A DNA stretch of 59,042 nt from Pseudoflavonifractor sp. MSJ-30 (GCF_018918045.1 NZ_JAHLPU010000008.1:1-59042); one strand, 5' to 3'; counted from the stretch's first letter, positions 49,513-57,580 are shown. Notes: generated from the sequence alone by a model not told the origin. Program-made: numbers and translations.

Positions 49513-51138
49513 TTACTGTAGCTTATAAACCGTAATAGGGCTGCCGCTGCATGTGACCTTGGCGGTCAAATAGTCCAGACAATCCAGAATGTTTGGCAAT
49601 ATCCACTTGCTGCTGCTTCGGTTTCCGTCAGGGCCACGGGTGTATACCACCGGGTAATGCTGGGCAATGGCGGCGTAAATGGCGTTCTTCTGGGCATAGC
49701 GTTCCGGTTCCGCCGCATAGCGTCCGGAAAAGCTGTCACTCATCACGAAATAGGTCTTGTCCGCGTATTCCGGAGCCACAGTGATTTCCCCATCCGTCAG
49801 GCAGAACCCATCGGTCTTGTCCGTATAGCCCGCCGGGTCAAAGGGGGTATAGCCCTCGTAAATGGAGTTTTCCGCCGTAATGCCCAGGGCCTCAAAATCC
49901 TGTAGGGCCAGTTGGCGGCTGTCCGGTACCGTCAGGTGCTTGGTATCCGACAGGCCGAACACAAAGGAATTGACCAGCACCCCGGCGGTAAACACCAGCA
50001 CCACCGCTGATACTGCTTTCCCGCCTTTGGGCATGGCTCTGGCTCTACTGTAAAGGTCTCCCAGGCCGATGCCGATCAGCAGCATGAAAAAAGGATACAC
50101 AGGAATGCCCCAACGGGACCAATGGAGCTTTAGTACGCTCATGCAGCCCCAGTAAATCGCCCCGGTCAGTAGACACATTCGTCCCTCGTCTTTCATCCCC
50201 AGCACACAGACCAGGCCCCACAGCAGCAGCACCCAGGTCTCCGTTCCAAAGGCATGGAGGAAATCCGTCAGATAAAACCGGAGATTTCCGGTGAAAGACA
50301 GGCCGTCCGCCCCCAGATGTTCTGGCCTCGCCTCCCGCAGAACGTTGGAAATCACCGCCTGATAGTCCAAGAACAGATTGGGGGCTATGAGAAAAACGGC
50401 GCAGACCACCAGCAGCACACTGAAGGCCCCCAGGCGAAGAATGTCCACAGGCTTTTTGTTCCGCAGGCTGCGATATACCACCGCCAGGGCCAGGGGCAGA
50501 CACAAAATGGCCCCGTTGTACTTGATGGTCACGCAAATGCCGATGATCAACGCCCCAAAATAGATATACTTATCCTTCCCGTATACCAAATACCGTCGCA
50601 GCATCCAGGTAAACAGCACCACAAAGAAGCAAAGCACCACATCCGGGTTGGCAAGGGTGGAATAGCGAATAAAAATCGGCAGGAAGCCCACACCGCAGCC
50701 CACACAAGCCCCTGCCATGCGCCCCAGGCATTTGGGCTGTTTTTCCAGCAGCTCCTGGGCAAACAGCATAGTCAGCGGGATCAGAGCCGTTCCAAAAAGG
50801 GCCGAAAAAAATCTGGCCACCAGGTAAAAACTGTGGGCATGGGTCTCAAAGGCCACATAGGCCGGTTGATGGTAATAAAGTCTTGAAAAGACGGCAAAGA
50901 GGATGGCATCACATTTGATTTCAAAATGGTCCGGGCGGTCAAAGGACTGGGCCATCCAGGAGTGTCTGGAGAGCATTTCCATGGCATAGTCCACGGTTGC
51001 AGGTTCATCGGGGTGCAGCAGCAGGGGCATTCCCCAGAAGCAGCCCAACAACCGCATCAGGAACCCGGCCACCGTCAGGGCGATCAGGAAATACCAGTAC
51101 CGCCTTTTGCTCTTTTTTTCAAGTGTTTCAGTTTCCAT
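49513..51138 (-). CDS. GT39-type membrane glycosyltransferase (541 aa)
   Basis: A polytopic protein with about eleven helices. The first loop carries the GT-C acidic motif (LLHPDEPATVDYAM) followed by the family's conserved FSRLYY and ARFFSALFGTALIPL segments. The C-terminal ~120 residues are an extracytoplasmic domain. Such enzymes move sugars from polyprenyl-phosphate donors to proteins or glycans outside the membrane. Start at 51138 is preferred (GGAG upstream); an ATG at 51162 is possible. Acceptor unknown. Confidence 0.85.
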   Translation of the reverse strand: METETLEKKSKRRYWYFLIALTVAGFLMRLLGCFWGMPLLLHPDEPATVDYAMEMLSRHSWMAQSFDRPDHFEIKCDAILFAVFSRLYYHQPAYVAFETHAHSFYLVARFFSALFGTALIPLTMLFAQELLEKQPKCLGRMAGACVGCGVGFLPIFIRYSTLANPDVVLCFFVVLFTWMLRRYLVYGKDKYIYFGALIIGICVTIKYNGAILCLPLALAVVYRSLRNKKPVDILRLGAFSVLLVVCAVFLIAPNLFLDYQAVISNVLREARPEHLGADGLSFTGNLRFYLTDFLHAFGTETWVLLLWGLVCVLGMKDEGRMCLLTGAIYWGCMSVLKLHWSRWGIPVYPFFMLLIGIGLGDLYSRARAMPKGGKAVSAVVLVFTAGVLVNSFVFGLSDTKHLTVPDSRQLALQDFEALGITAENSIYEGYTPFDPAGYTDKTDGFCLTDGEITVAPEYADKTYFVMSDSFSGRYAAEPERYAQKNAIYAAIAQHYPVVYTRGPDGNRSSSKWILPNILDCLDYLTAKVTCSGSPITVYKLQ

Positions 51139-51267
51139 TGGTTTCTCTGCTCCTTTTATCATCCGCTGCCAGGGTGGCGGCCAATTTTTGCGTATCAAAG
51201 CTATTTTTCTTATTGTAACGCCTGGGCTATTGTTTTGCAAGCACCAATCCGGTCACTCCCCCGACTT

Positions 51268-51308
51268 CAAAAATCCCGCACCGGGTCTTTGGGAGACACG
51301 GTGCGGGG
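51268..51308 (-). terminator. Terminator, duplicated 41-bp block (copy A)
   Basis: CCCGCACCG pairs with CGGTGCGGG and is followed on the minus strand by ATTTTTG. The same 41 bases occur at 52007-52047 behind ileS. Here it probably terminates the 78-residue gene, with the repeat element lying between gene and terminator. Confidence 0.8.
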
Positions 51309-51318
51309 AAATTGGGTG

Positions 51319-51537
51319 GGAAGCTCTGATTAAATCGGCAAGAGCTGACGGCGAAAGATTTTGGTTCCAGGCAAGATTCTAAAAGTGGAGGAATACTTTA
51401 TGTACCCGCAAGGGGTATGCCGCATCCGTAAGCCAGCTTGCGCTGGCAACGGCTGCGCTATATTTCCCGCTTTTAGAAGCGCAGACTGGGGGCAAAAGAT
51501 TCGCCGCTCAGCCGCAGCTGATTTATTCAGAGTTTCC
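51319..51537. repeat. Long-hairpin repeat element, copy 2 (with insertion)
   Basis: Ends are GGAAGCTCTGATTAAATCGG and the complement of ATTTATTCAGAGTTTCC. The inner arms pair (ATTCTAAAAG with CTTTTAGAA), but the loop is about 60 bp longer than in copies 1 and 3 and contains an extra small hairpin (GCCAGC-TTGC-GCTGGC). It is inserted between the 78-residue gene and its terminator. Confidence 0.8.
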
Positions 51538-51562
51538 CTCTAGAAGACGGTGAAATTCGCCC

Positions 51563-51799
51563 TCATGCTCTGCAGCGAAACGCCTCATACATTCGCCACA
51601 CCCCCTCTGCCCGCTTCTCCGTCCCCGGCTCAAACAAAGCCATATCCACGCAGACCAGACCTTTTTCATATTTTTCAGCCGCCTTTTTGGCATAGTCCAC
51701 CGCCGCCTCTTTGTCCTCCAGGGGGAACAGCTTCAATACCTCCACCCGGTCCCCCACCACGTAAACCACCGCAAACTTCTGTTCTTTTCCGCTGTGCAT
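51563..51799 (-). CDS. Small orphan protein under a SAM riboswitch (78 aa)
   Basis: This is a soluble, charged protein (EQKFAVVYVVGDRVEVLKLF, AAVDYAKKAAEKYEKGL) predicted as strand-strand-helix-strand-helix. It has no motif that I recognise, no signal peptide and two Cys. GGAGGAATAACAG gives an excellent ribosome site. It begins 45 bp after the terminator of the riboswitch at 51845-51975 and is the only gene before a terminator, so it should be controlled by S-adenosylmethionine. A role in methionine or SAM metabolism is inferred from that control alone. Confidence 0.8.
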   Translation of the reverse strand: MHSGKEQKFAVVYVVGDRVEVLKLFPLEDKEAAVDYAKKAAEKYEKGLVCVDMALFEPGTEKRAEGVWRMYEAFRCRA

Positions 51800-51844
51800 C
51801 TGTTATTCCTCCGCATTCAATATTTCCACAGGAGCGGCAAAAAA

Positions 51845-51975
51845 ATCACCCATCGAAACGATGGGTGATGTATGTTCTATATCCCCCATCGTACAGACAT
51901 TAGCACCTTACCCCCCGGGCAGGTTGCTGGGCGATCATCGGGTCTGTCCCTCACGCCACTCTATATGGTAGATTC
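51845..51975 (-). promoter_or_regulatory. SAM-I-like (S-box) riboswitch
   Basis: On the minus strand the conserved core is seen: GAGTGG, GAGGGACAGACCCGATGA, CCCAGCAACC, then AAGGTGCTAATGTCTGT. The expected pseudoknot pairs CAGAC with GTCTG, a covarying form of the usual CTGG/CCAG. P2 is GGCG/CGCC. A terminator (ATCACCCATCG with CGATGGGTGAT, then seven T) and an alternative antiterminator (ACGATGGG with CCCATCGT) share one strand. A normal P4 hairpin is not evident. High SAM should stop transcription. Confidence 0.85.
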
Positions 51976-52006
51976 AGGATAACATATGGCGGCAAACTTG
52001 TCAACA

Positions 52007-52047
52007 CAAAAATCCCGCACCGGGTCTTTGGGAGACACGGTGCGGGG
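52007..52047 (-). terminator. Terminator of ileS, duplicated 41-bp block (copy B)
   Basis: Identical over 41 bases to 51268-51308; CCCGCACCG/CGGTGCGGG stem followed by ATTTTTG on the minus strand. Confidence 0.85.
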
Positions 52048-52058
52048 GAATTGGGTTT

Positions 52059-54848
52059 TTAGAACTCCACGTCCATCTTGGCGATGACGGCGGCGCAGCG
52101 GGGGCACAGGCCCTGGGCGTTGGCTTCCAGAGAGTGCATCCAGCAGCGGGGACACTTTTCTCCCTTGGCTTCGGATACGCCAACGGTCAGCTGGGGGAAG
52201 TTCACACCGGCGGCCACCTCGGCGCCCTCCTCGGGGGCAGACCAGGAGCAATCGGAGACGATGCAGATTTCTGCCAGGTTCAGACCCTCGCAGGCATTTT
52301 TCAGGGCTTCGTCCGCGGTTTCCAGGGTCACGTGGGCTTCCAGAGCCTTGCCGATGCGCTTGTCGGCCCGGGCCTTTTCCAGAACGCCGTTGACATCCTG
52401 ACGGAGCTTCATGACGGTATCCCAGCGGGCCATGGCGGCATCATCCAGGCAGTAAGCCTCGAAGGACCCGGGCATCTCGTTCAGGAGCACGTTCCGGGCA
52501 TCGTCGGAGGAACGGTGGGGCATGGACTGCCAGATTTCATCGCAGGTAAAGGCCAGAATGGGGGCGAAAACCTTCGCCATGGCGTCCAGAATCAGGAACA
52601 GGGCGGTCTGGGCGGAGCGGCGGCGCAGGCCGTTCTTCTCCTCGCAGTACAGCCGGTCCTTCAGAATGTCCAGATAGAAGCTGGACAGCTCCACCACGCA
52701 GAAATCGTTGATGGCATGGGAGACCATGTGGAACTCATACACATTGTAGGCCCGCTTGCATTCCCGCACCAGGGCATCCAGCTTGGTCAGCGCCCACTTG
52801 TCCAGTTCTTCCATATCCTGGGGAGCCACCAGATCGTCGGGGTCAAACTCGTTGAGGTTGCCCAGGCAGTACCGGGCGGTATTCCGGAATTTCAGGTAGT
52901 TCTGGGCGATCTGCTTGAAAATCTCCTTGGAGCAGCGGACATCCGCATGATAGTCGGAGGAAGCGGCCCACAGACGAACGATGTCCGCGCCGAATTCCTT
53001 GATGAGGTCCGCAGGGTCCACGCCGTTGCCCAGAGACTTGTGCATGGCACGGCCCTGGCCGTCTACGGTCCAGCCGTGGGTCAGCACCTGGCGGAAGGGC
53101 GCGCCCTGGTCCAGAGCGCCGACGGAGGTCAGCAGAGAGGACTGGAACCAGCCACGGTACTGGTCCGCGCCCTCCAGATACACGTCCGCGGGCCACAGTT
53201 CGGGGGTCCGGTGCATCAGGGAAGCAAAGTGGGTAGAGCCGGAGTCAAACCAGCAGTCCAGAGTGTCCTTCTCCTTGGTGAAGTCCTTGCCGCCGCAGTG
53301 GGGGCAGGTAAAGCCCTCGGGGGCCAGCTCCATGGCATCCTTCTCAAACCAGATGTTGGAGCCGTACTCATCAAAGAGCCGGGACAGCTTTTCAATGGAT
53401 TCCGGGGTGGAGACAGGCTTGCCGCAGTCCTTGCAGTAGAACACGGGGATGGGCAGGCCCCAGCGGCGCTGACGGGAGATACACCAGTCGGCGCGCTCGC
53501 GGATCATGCTGGTCATGCGGTCCTGGCCCCAGGCGGGGTACCACTGGACATTTTCAATGGCCTTGATGGCCTGGTCCTTGAAGGATTCCACAGAGCAGAA
53601 CCACTGAGGGGTGGCCCGGAAGATGACGGGCTTCTTGCAGCGGTCATGGTGGGGATAGGAGTGGACGATCTCCTCGGAGGCAAACAGGGCGCCGGAGGCG
53701 CGCATATCCTCCAGGATGACGGGGTTACTTTCCTCGGTCTTCATGCCGGCATACTTTCCGGCGTAGTCGGTGTGGCGGCCGTAGTCATCCACGGGCACCA
53801 CCAGCTCCATACCGTAGCGCATGCAGGTCTGGTAGTCGTCGGCACCGAAGCCGGGAGCGGTGTGGACACAGCCGGTACCGGAATCCATGGTGACGTACTC
53901 GGCATTGACCAGCCGGGAGGTCTTGTCCATAAAGGGATGCTGGGCCAGCATATTCTCAAAGAAGGAGCCGGGGTAGCTGGCCAGGACCTCATAGTTTTCA
54001 AAGCCGCCGATGTGCATGACCTTGTCCATCAGGGCCTCGGCCATGATGTAGGTCTCGCCGTTTTCGGCCTTGACCAGCACATAGCTGTCTCTGGGGTGCA
54101 GGCAGATGGCCAGGTTTCCGGGCAGAGTCCAGATGGTGGTGGTCCAAATGACAAAGTAGGTCCTGGAGAGATCGAACTGAGAAAGTTTGCCCAGATCGTC
54201 CTTCATGGGGAACTTGACATAGACGGTGGTACAGGGGTCGTCCTTGTACTCGATATCCGCCTCGGCCACGGCGGTGACGCAGTAGGGGCACCAGGTCACG
54301 GGCTTCAGGCCCTTGTAGATGTAGCCCTTGTCGAACATCCGGCCAAAAATCTTGACCTCCTGGGCCTCAAAATGCTTGTCCATGGTGCGGTAGGGGTGTT
54401 CCCAGTCGCCTACCACGCCCAGACGCTTAAAGCCGCCCATCTGCTTCTGAATAAAGTCCTCGGCAAACTCGGCACAGGCTTTCCGGAATTCGGGAACAGT
54501 CAGATCCTTATTGAGCTTCTTCTTGGAGGTCTCAATGGCCCGCTCGATGGGCAGACCGTGGTTGTCCCAGCCGGGGACATAGGGGGTGTAGTAGCCCATC
54601 ATGGCATGGCTGCGGACGATGAAGTCCTTCAGCGTCTTATTCAGGGCGTGGCCCATGTGAATATAGCCGTTGGAGAAGGGAGGGCCGTCGTGCAGCACAA
54701 ACCGGGGCTTGCCGGCGTTCTTCTTCAGCATTTCGTTGTACAGGTCCAGGTTCTGCCAATGCTCCAGCATTCCAGGCTCCCGGGCAGGAAGACCAGCCTT
54801 CATGGGAAAGTCCGTCTTCGGGGTGATGATGGTGTTTTTGTAATCCAT
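52059..54848 (-). CDS. ileS: Isoleucyl-tRNA synthetase (929 aa)
   Basis: Class-Ia synthetase charging tRNA-Ile. The HIGH motif is HMGH (residues 64-67, in PPFSNGYIHMGH) and the KMSKS position reads AMHKSLGNG, a variant I have seen in Clostridia. The editing domain lies in the first half, and the C-terminal zinc finger is present (CPRCWMHS...CPRC). Length is standard. CGGAGGTTATTCCC precedes the ATG. Its T-box leader lies at 55177-55430, separated from the gene by a repeat element. Confidence 0.97.
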   Translation of the reverse strand: MDYKNTIITPKTDFPMKAGLPAREPGMLEHWQNLDLYNEMLKKNAGKPRFVLHDGPPFSNGYIHMGHALNKTLKDFIVRSHAMMGYYTPYVPGWDNHGLPIERAIETSKKKLNKDLTVPEFRKACAEFAEDFIQKQMGGFKRLGVVGDWEHPYRTMDKHFEAQEVKIFGRMFDKGYIYKGLKPVTWCPYCVTAVAEADIEYKDDPCTTVYVKFPMKDDLGKLSQFDLSRTYFVIWTTTIWTLPGNLAICLHPRDSYVLVKAENGETYIMAEALMDKVMHIGGFENYEVLASYPGSFFENMLAQHPFMDKTSRLVNAEYVTMDSGTGCVHTAPGFGADDYQTCMRYGMELVVPVDDYGRHTDYAGKYAGMKTEESNPVILEDMRASGALFASEEIVHSYPHHDRCKKPVIFRATPQWFCSVESFKDQAIKAIENVQWYPAWGQDRMTSMIRERADWCISRQRRWGLPIPVFYCKDCGKPVSTPESIEKLSRLFDEYGSNIWFEKDAMELAPEGFTCPHCGGKDFTKEKDTLDCWFDSGSTHFASLMHRTPELWPADVYLEGADQYRGWFQSSLLTSVGALDQGAPFRQVLTHGWTVDGQGRAMHKSLGNGVDPADLIKEFGADIVRLWAASSDYHADVRCSKEIFKQIAQNYLKFRNTARYCLGNLNEFDPDDLVAPQDMEELDKWALTKLDALVRECKRAYNVYEFHMVSHAINDFCVVELSSFYLDILKDRLYCEEKNGLRRRSAQTALFLILDAMAKVFAPILAFTCDEIWQSMPHRSSDDARNVLLNEMPGSFEAYCLDDAAMARWDTVMKLRQDVNGVLEKARADKRIGKALEAHVTLETADEALKNACEGLNLAEICIVSDCSWSAPEEGAEVAAGVNFPQLTVGVSEAKGEKCPRCWMHSLEANAQGLCPRCAAVIAKMDVEF

Positions 54849-54956
54849 GGGAATAACCTCCGTCGTTTGTTCTATCGAGCGTTTGTGAAATTGATTTTTG
54901 TATTACAATATACGGTTTGAATTGACAATTGACAATTGACAGTTGACAATTTTTAT

Positions 54957-55117
54957 GGAAGCTCTGATTAAATCGGCAAGAGCTGACGGCGAAAGATTTT
55001 GATTCCAGACAAGGTTTGGAAAACGAGGGAATACTGTATGTATTTCCCATTTTTCAAACCGCAGTCTGGGGGCAAAAGATTCGCCGCTCAGCCGCAGACG
55101 ATTTATTCAGAGTTTCC
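54957..55117. repeat. Long-hairpin repeat element, copy 3
   Basis: A 161-bp inverted repeat: GGAAGCTCTGATTAAATCG at the left and GGAAACTCTGAATAAATCG as complement of the right end. Inner stems are CCAGAC/GTCTGG and GGTTTG/CAAACC around the core GGAATACTGTATGTATTTCC. TTAT occurs directly on both sides, a possible 4-bp target duplication. It lies inside the untranslated leader of ileS. Confidence 0.85.
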
Positions 55118-55140
55118 TTATATTTATTTTCGAAGAAAAT

Positions 55141-55173
55141 ACCACAATTGTCAATTGTTCATTGTCAATTGTC
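55141..55173. repeat. 33-bp AT-rich repeat, copy 1 (inverted)
   Basis: The complement of this stretch is identical over 33 bases to 58854-58886 and is built of TTGACAAT-type units. Similar units lie on the other side of the hairpin element at 54919-54951. Confidence 0.75.
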
Positions 55174-55176
55174 AAT

Positions 55177-55430
55177 TAAAAAAAGCCTTTGTCTCTGGTT
55201 GTAAGAGACAAAGGCATAATTTCCTCTGCGGTACCACTCTTGTTCCGTTTTTTGATAACGGCACTTGTGCGCGCTGTATCGGGCGTACCCGGTGGGGTCT
55301 ACTGCCCCAGAATGGGGGTTCGGCTCACTGCTCTGAGGGGATAAGCATCCCGGGCCTTTACCACCTCGCACCAACCGGCGGCTCTCTGAAAAGGCTGTCG
55401 AAATACTCCTGTCCTCGTCCTTGCATTGGG
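55177..55430 (-). promoter_or_regulatory. T-box leader of ileS, isoleucine specifier
   Basis: On the minus strand: GACGAGGACAGGAGTA (stem I base), CCGGTTGGTGCGAGGTGG (distal stem I), a specifier ATC (55340-55342), the T-box sequence AGAGTGGTACCGCAGAGG (55223-55240) and a terminator of 12 bp (55185-55196 with 55204-55215) with seven T. Uncharged tRNA-Ile should favour antitermination and raise ileS expression. Confidence 0.93.
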
Positions 55431-55468
55431 GATATTGTCTGTTATGAGGAACTGGTCAAGCCGGGTCC

Positions 55469-56182
55469 TTACTTGTGGGTGGGATCGTAGTTCCGGCCGA
55501 ATTGCAGGTTCAGGTTGGCAAACCGGCTGGTGGTGGTGTCGGCAGTGGGGTGCCTGGGTTCCGCCTTGGGGGCAATGTCCTCCGTGGAACCCACCAGGGC
55601 CTCCACGTTGTGGGCAATCTCATCGGCGACGGAGCCGCTGTCATACTGCATAGCGGCCTCCGCGGCGGGGGCAGCGGAAACAGCAGGCTTTGCGGCAGGA
55701 GCCGCGCCCTTGATTCGCTCCAGCGCCTGGATGCAGGCACGCATTTGCTCCTGGATCTCGGCAATCTTGGCGTTGGCAGCCTTCCGGGCCTCTTCCACAC
55801 GGGCGTTCTCGGCGGCAATCAGGGCCTCCGTATTGGCACTGGGAACCACCGGCGCGGCAGCGGGGGCGGCAGGCATGGCGGCGGCCTTGGCGGCGGCCTC
55901 CTTCAGCATCCGGTCGCACTTGGCCTTGGTCTCCAGGAGCATCTTATCGGCAGCGGCCTTGGCGTCCACGGAAGCGTTCTTCACCTCAACGCCGTTCTTG
56001 CGGTACTCTTCCAGCTTGGTTGCCAGAACACGCATCTTGCTTTTCAGCAGAGCGTTTTCCTTGTACAGCGTTACATAATCTTCGGTCAGAGGCTCTAGGA
56101 ATTCATCCACCTGCTGCATGTTGTAGCCGCCGAAGGAAGCCTTGCTGAAGGACACCTGATCAATTTGCTGCGGAGTAATCAT
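55469..56182 (-). CDS. divIVA: DivIVA-domain cell-division protein (237 aa)
   Basis: The N-terminal DivIVA signature is clear (FSKASFGGYNMQQVDEFLEPL), followed by coiled coil to about residue 105, an Ala/Pro-rich linker, a second helix and a Gly/Arg/Asn-rich tail. DivIVA binds curved membrane and organises poles or septa. It lies after sepF and before ileS, the usual Firmicute order. No ylmG or ylmH lies between. Confidence 0.93.
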   Translation of the reverse strand: MITPQQIDQVSFSKASFGGYNMQQVDEFLEPLTEDYVTLYKENALLKSKMRVLATKLEEYRKNGVEVKNASVDAKAAADKMLLETKAKCDRMLKEAAAKAAAMPAAPAAAPVVPSANTEALIAAENARVEEARKAANAKIAEIQEQMRACIQALERIKGAAPAAKPAVSAAPAAEAAMQYDSGSVADEIAHNVEALVGSTEDIAPKAEPRHPTADTTTSRFANLNLQFGRNYDPTHK

Positions 56183-56215
56183 ATCTGTATCTCCTTCCTG
56201 TGATCTGTCAAAGGG

Positions 56216-56794
56216 TTAGATGTAGTTTTCAACCTCTGCCTGCAAGGTCTCCAGATCGCCGGAGATCTCCATATTGTGGGGGCAGAAGAGATAAGCGGAC
56301 TGGGCGATCTTCTTTACGTCGCCGTCCAGGGCATAGACGCAGCCGGACAGGAAGTCCACCACCCGGCGGGCCATGGCCTTGTCCACATTCTCCATATTTA
56401 CAATGACGGCCTTGCGGTTACGCAGGTCATCGGCCGCCTTGGAGGTATCGTTGAAGCTGCCCGGACGGAACAGCACGACCTCCTGCTTATTGGCAGAGGA
56501 GCCGGTATGCAGCACAGGGCCGTTGAAGCCTGTGGAGCTGCCCAGAGCGCTGGAGCCGGAACCGGATGCAGAAATGGAGCCGAAGCCGAAGTCGTTATTG
56601 TCCTCGTCCTCCTCCGGCTCTTCTTCTGCCGGGGCAGCGGGGCGGGTGCGGCGGGCGGGAGCACTGCGGCGGGCAGGCTTTGCCTCCTCCTCTTCATAAT
56701 CGTCATCGGCGTACTCTTCGTCTTCGTCGTAATCGTCGTAATCGTCGTCGGAATAGGGCGCGGCAAACTTTTTCACGTTATCCCAAAGGCTCAT
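56216..56794 (-). CDS. sepF: Cell-division protein SepF (192 aa)
   Basis: The N-terminus has an amphipathic membrane helix (MSLWDNVKKFAAPY). A long acidic and proline-rich linker (about residues 15-105) precedes the SepF fold (QEVVLFRPGSFNDTSKAADD, ...KAVIVNMENVDKAMARRVVD). SepF binds FtsZ and forms rings at the septum. The linker is rich in Asp, Glu and Tyr. The ATG at 56794 follows AGGAGG. The next gene is divIVA. Confidence 0.94.
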   Translation of the reverse strand: MSLWDNVKKFAAPYSDDDYDDYDEDEEYADDDYEEEEAKPARRSAPARRTRPAAPAEEEPEEDEDNNDFGFGSISASGSGSSALGSSTGFNGPVLHTGSSANKQEVVLFRPGSFNDTSKAADDLRNRKAVIVNMENVDKAMARRVVDFLSGCVYALDGDVKKIAQSAYLFCPHNMEISGDLETLQAEVENYI

Positions 56795-56816
56795 TTCTGT
56801 TTTTCCTCCTGTATAT

Positions 56817-57530
56817 TTACATCTTCTGATGAGCGGTGGTGTAATCTCTGGCACCGAAAACAGCGGTGCCTATGCGAACCATGGTGCTGCCCGCGGCGAT
56901 GGCGTCTGCGAAGTCGCCGGACATGCCCATAGATAAACAGTCTACCGAAACATTATCCTTCTTTTTTGCCCGTATGTCAACATATATTTGCCGCATTTTA
57001 AGAAAAAATTTTAAATTATCCCCGGGATTCCGGGCAATTGGGGGAATTGCCATAAGTCCCCGGAGCCGGATGTTGGGAAAACTGTCAATTTTGTCCACCA
57101 GCGGCAAAATTTCCTCTGCCCCAAATCCGGACTTTGCCGCCTCCTGCCCGATGTTGATCTCCAGAAGGATGTCCTGAATGATCCCCTGGCGCCGGGCTTC
57201 TCCGGAAATTGCGGTGAGCAAGTGTTCGGAATCCACGCTTTGGATCAGGTTCACTTTGCCCACCACCTGCTTCACCTTATTGGTCTGCAAATGGCCGATG
57301 AAATGGATCTCCGCCCCTTCGTAGGCGTTCTCCGCCAGCTTTGCGGTCAGCTCCTGGACCCGGTTTTCGCCGCATACCCGGACGCCTGCCCGGATGGCCT
57401 CCCGGACCGCCTGAGCATCGTTCATCTTCGTCGCGGCGCAGAGGGTGATCTCCCCCGGGTCCCGTCCCGCGGCACGGGCGGATTCGGCGATCTCCGCCAG
57501 AACTTTCCCAACATTTTCTGCAATTGACAT
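56817..57530 (-). CDS. ylmE: YggS/YlmE-family PLP-binding protein (237 aa)
   Basis: This is a small fold-III PLP protein. The cofactor Lys lies in LCAATKM near the N-terminus, followed by GENRVQEL, HFIGHLQTNK and a C-terminal MGMSGDFADAIAAGSTMVRIG phosphate-binding segment. Such proteins buffer PLP and affect amino-acid balance. It heads the sepF-divIVA set. AGAGAGGTG precedes the ATG. Confidence 0.95.
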   Translation of the reverse strand: MSIAENVGKVLAEIAESARAAGRDPGEITLCAATKMNDAQAVREAIRAGVRVCGENRVQELTAKLAENAYEGAEIHFIGHLQTNKVKQVVGKVNLIQSVDSEHLLTAISGEARRQGIIQDILLEINIGQEAAKSGFGAEEILPLVDKIDSFPNIRLRGLMAIPPIARNPGDNLKFFLKMRQIYVDIRAKKKDNVSVDCLSMGMSGDFADAIAAGSTMVRIGTAVFGARDYTTAHQKM

Positions 57531-57554
57531 ATTTTACACCTCTCTGTCTATGGC

Positions 57555-57580
57555 AAAAGGCGGCGGATCGCTCCGCCGCC
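57555..57580 (-). terminator. Terminator of miaA-hfq
   Basis: GGCGGCGGA pairs with TCCGCCGCC (4-base loop), followed on the minus strand by TTTTG. Confidence 0.75.

Larger units (their letters stand above)
51139..51562. other. 424-bp gap: terminator plus long-hairpin repeat
   Basis: The gap contains the terminator at 51268-51308 and the repeat element at 51319-51537. Nothing coding was found in the rest. Confidence 0.7.
54849..55176. other. ileS leader distal part: repeat element between AT-rich inverted repeats
   Basis: Between T-box and ileS the leader holds tandem TTGACAATT-type units on the left (54919-54951), the long-hairpin element copy 3, and the inverted TTGACAATT block on the right (55141-55177). 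No coding sequence was seen. Confidence 0.7.

Noticed and set aside
52134..54920. 928-codon open frame antisense to ileS
   Set aside because: It mirrors the ileS coding frame, has no ribosome site and reads as Gly/His/Val-rich low-meaning sequence; ileS itself is unmistakable.
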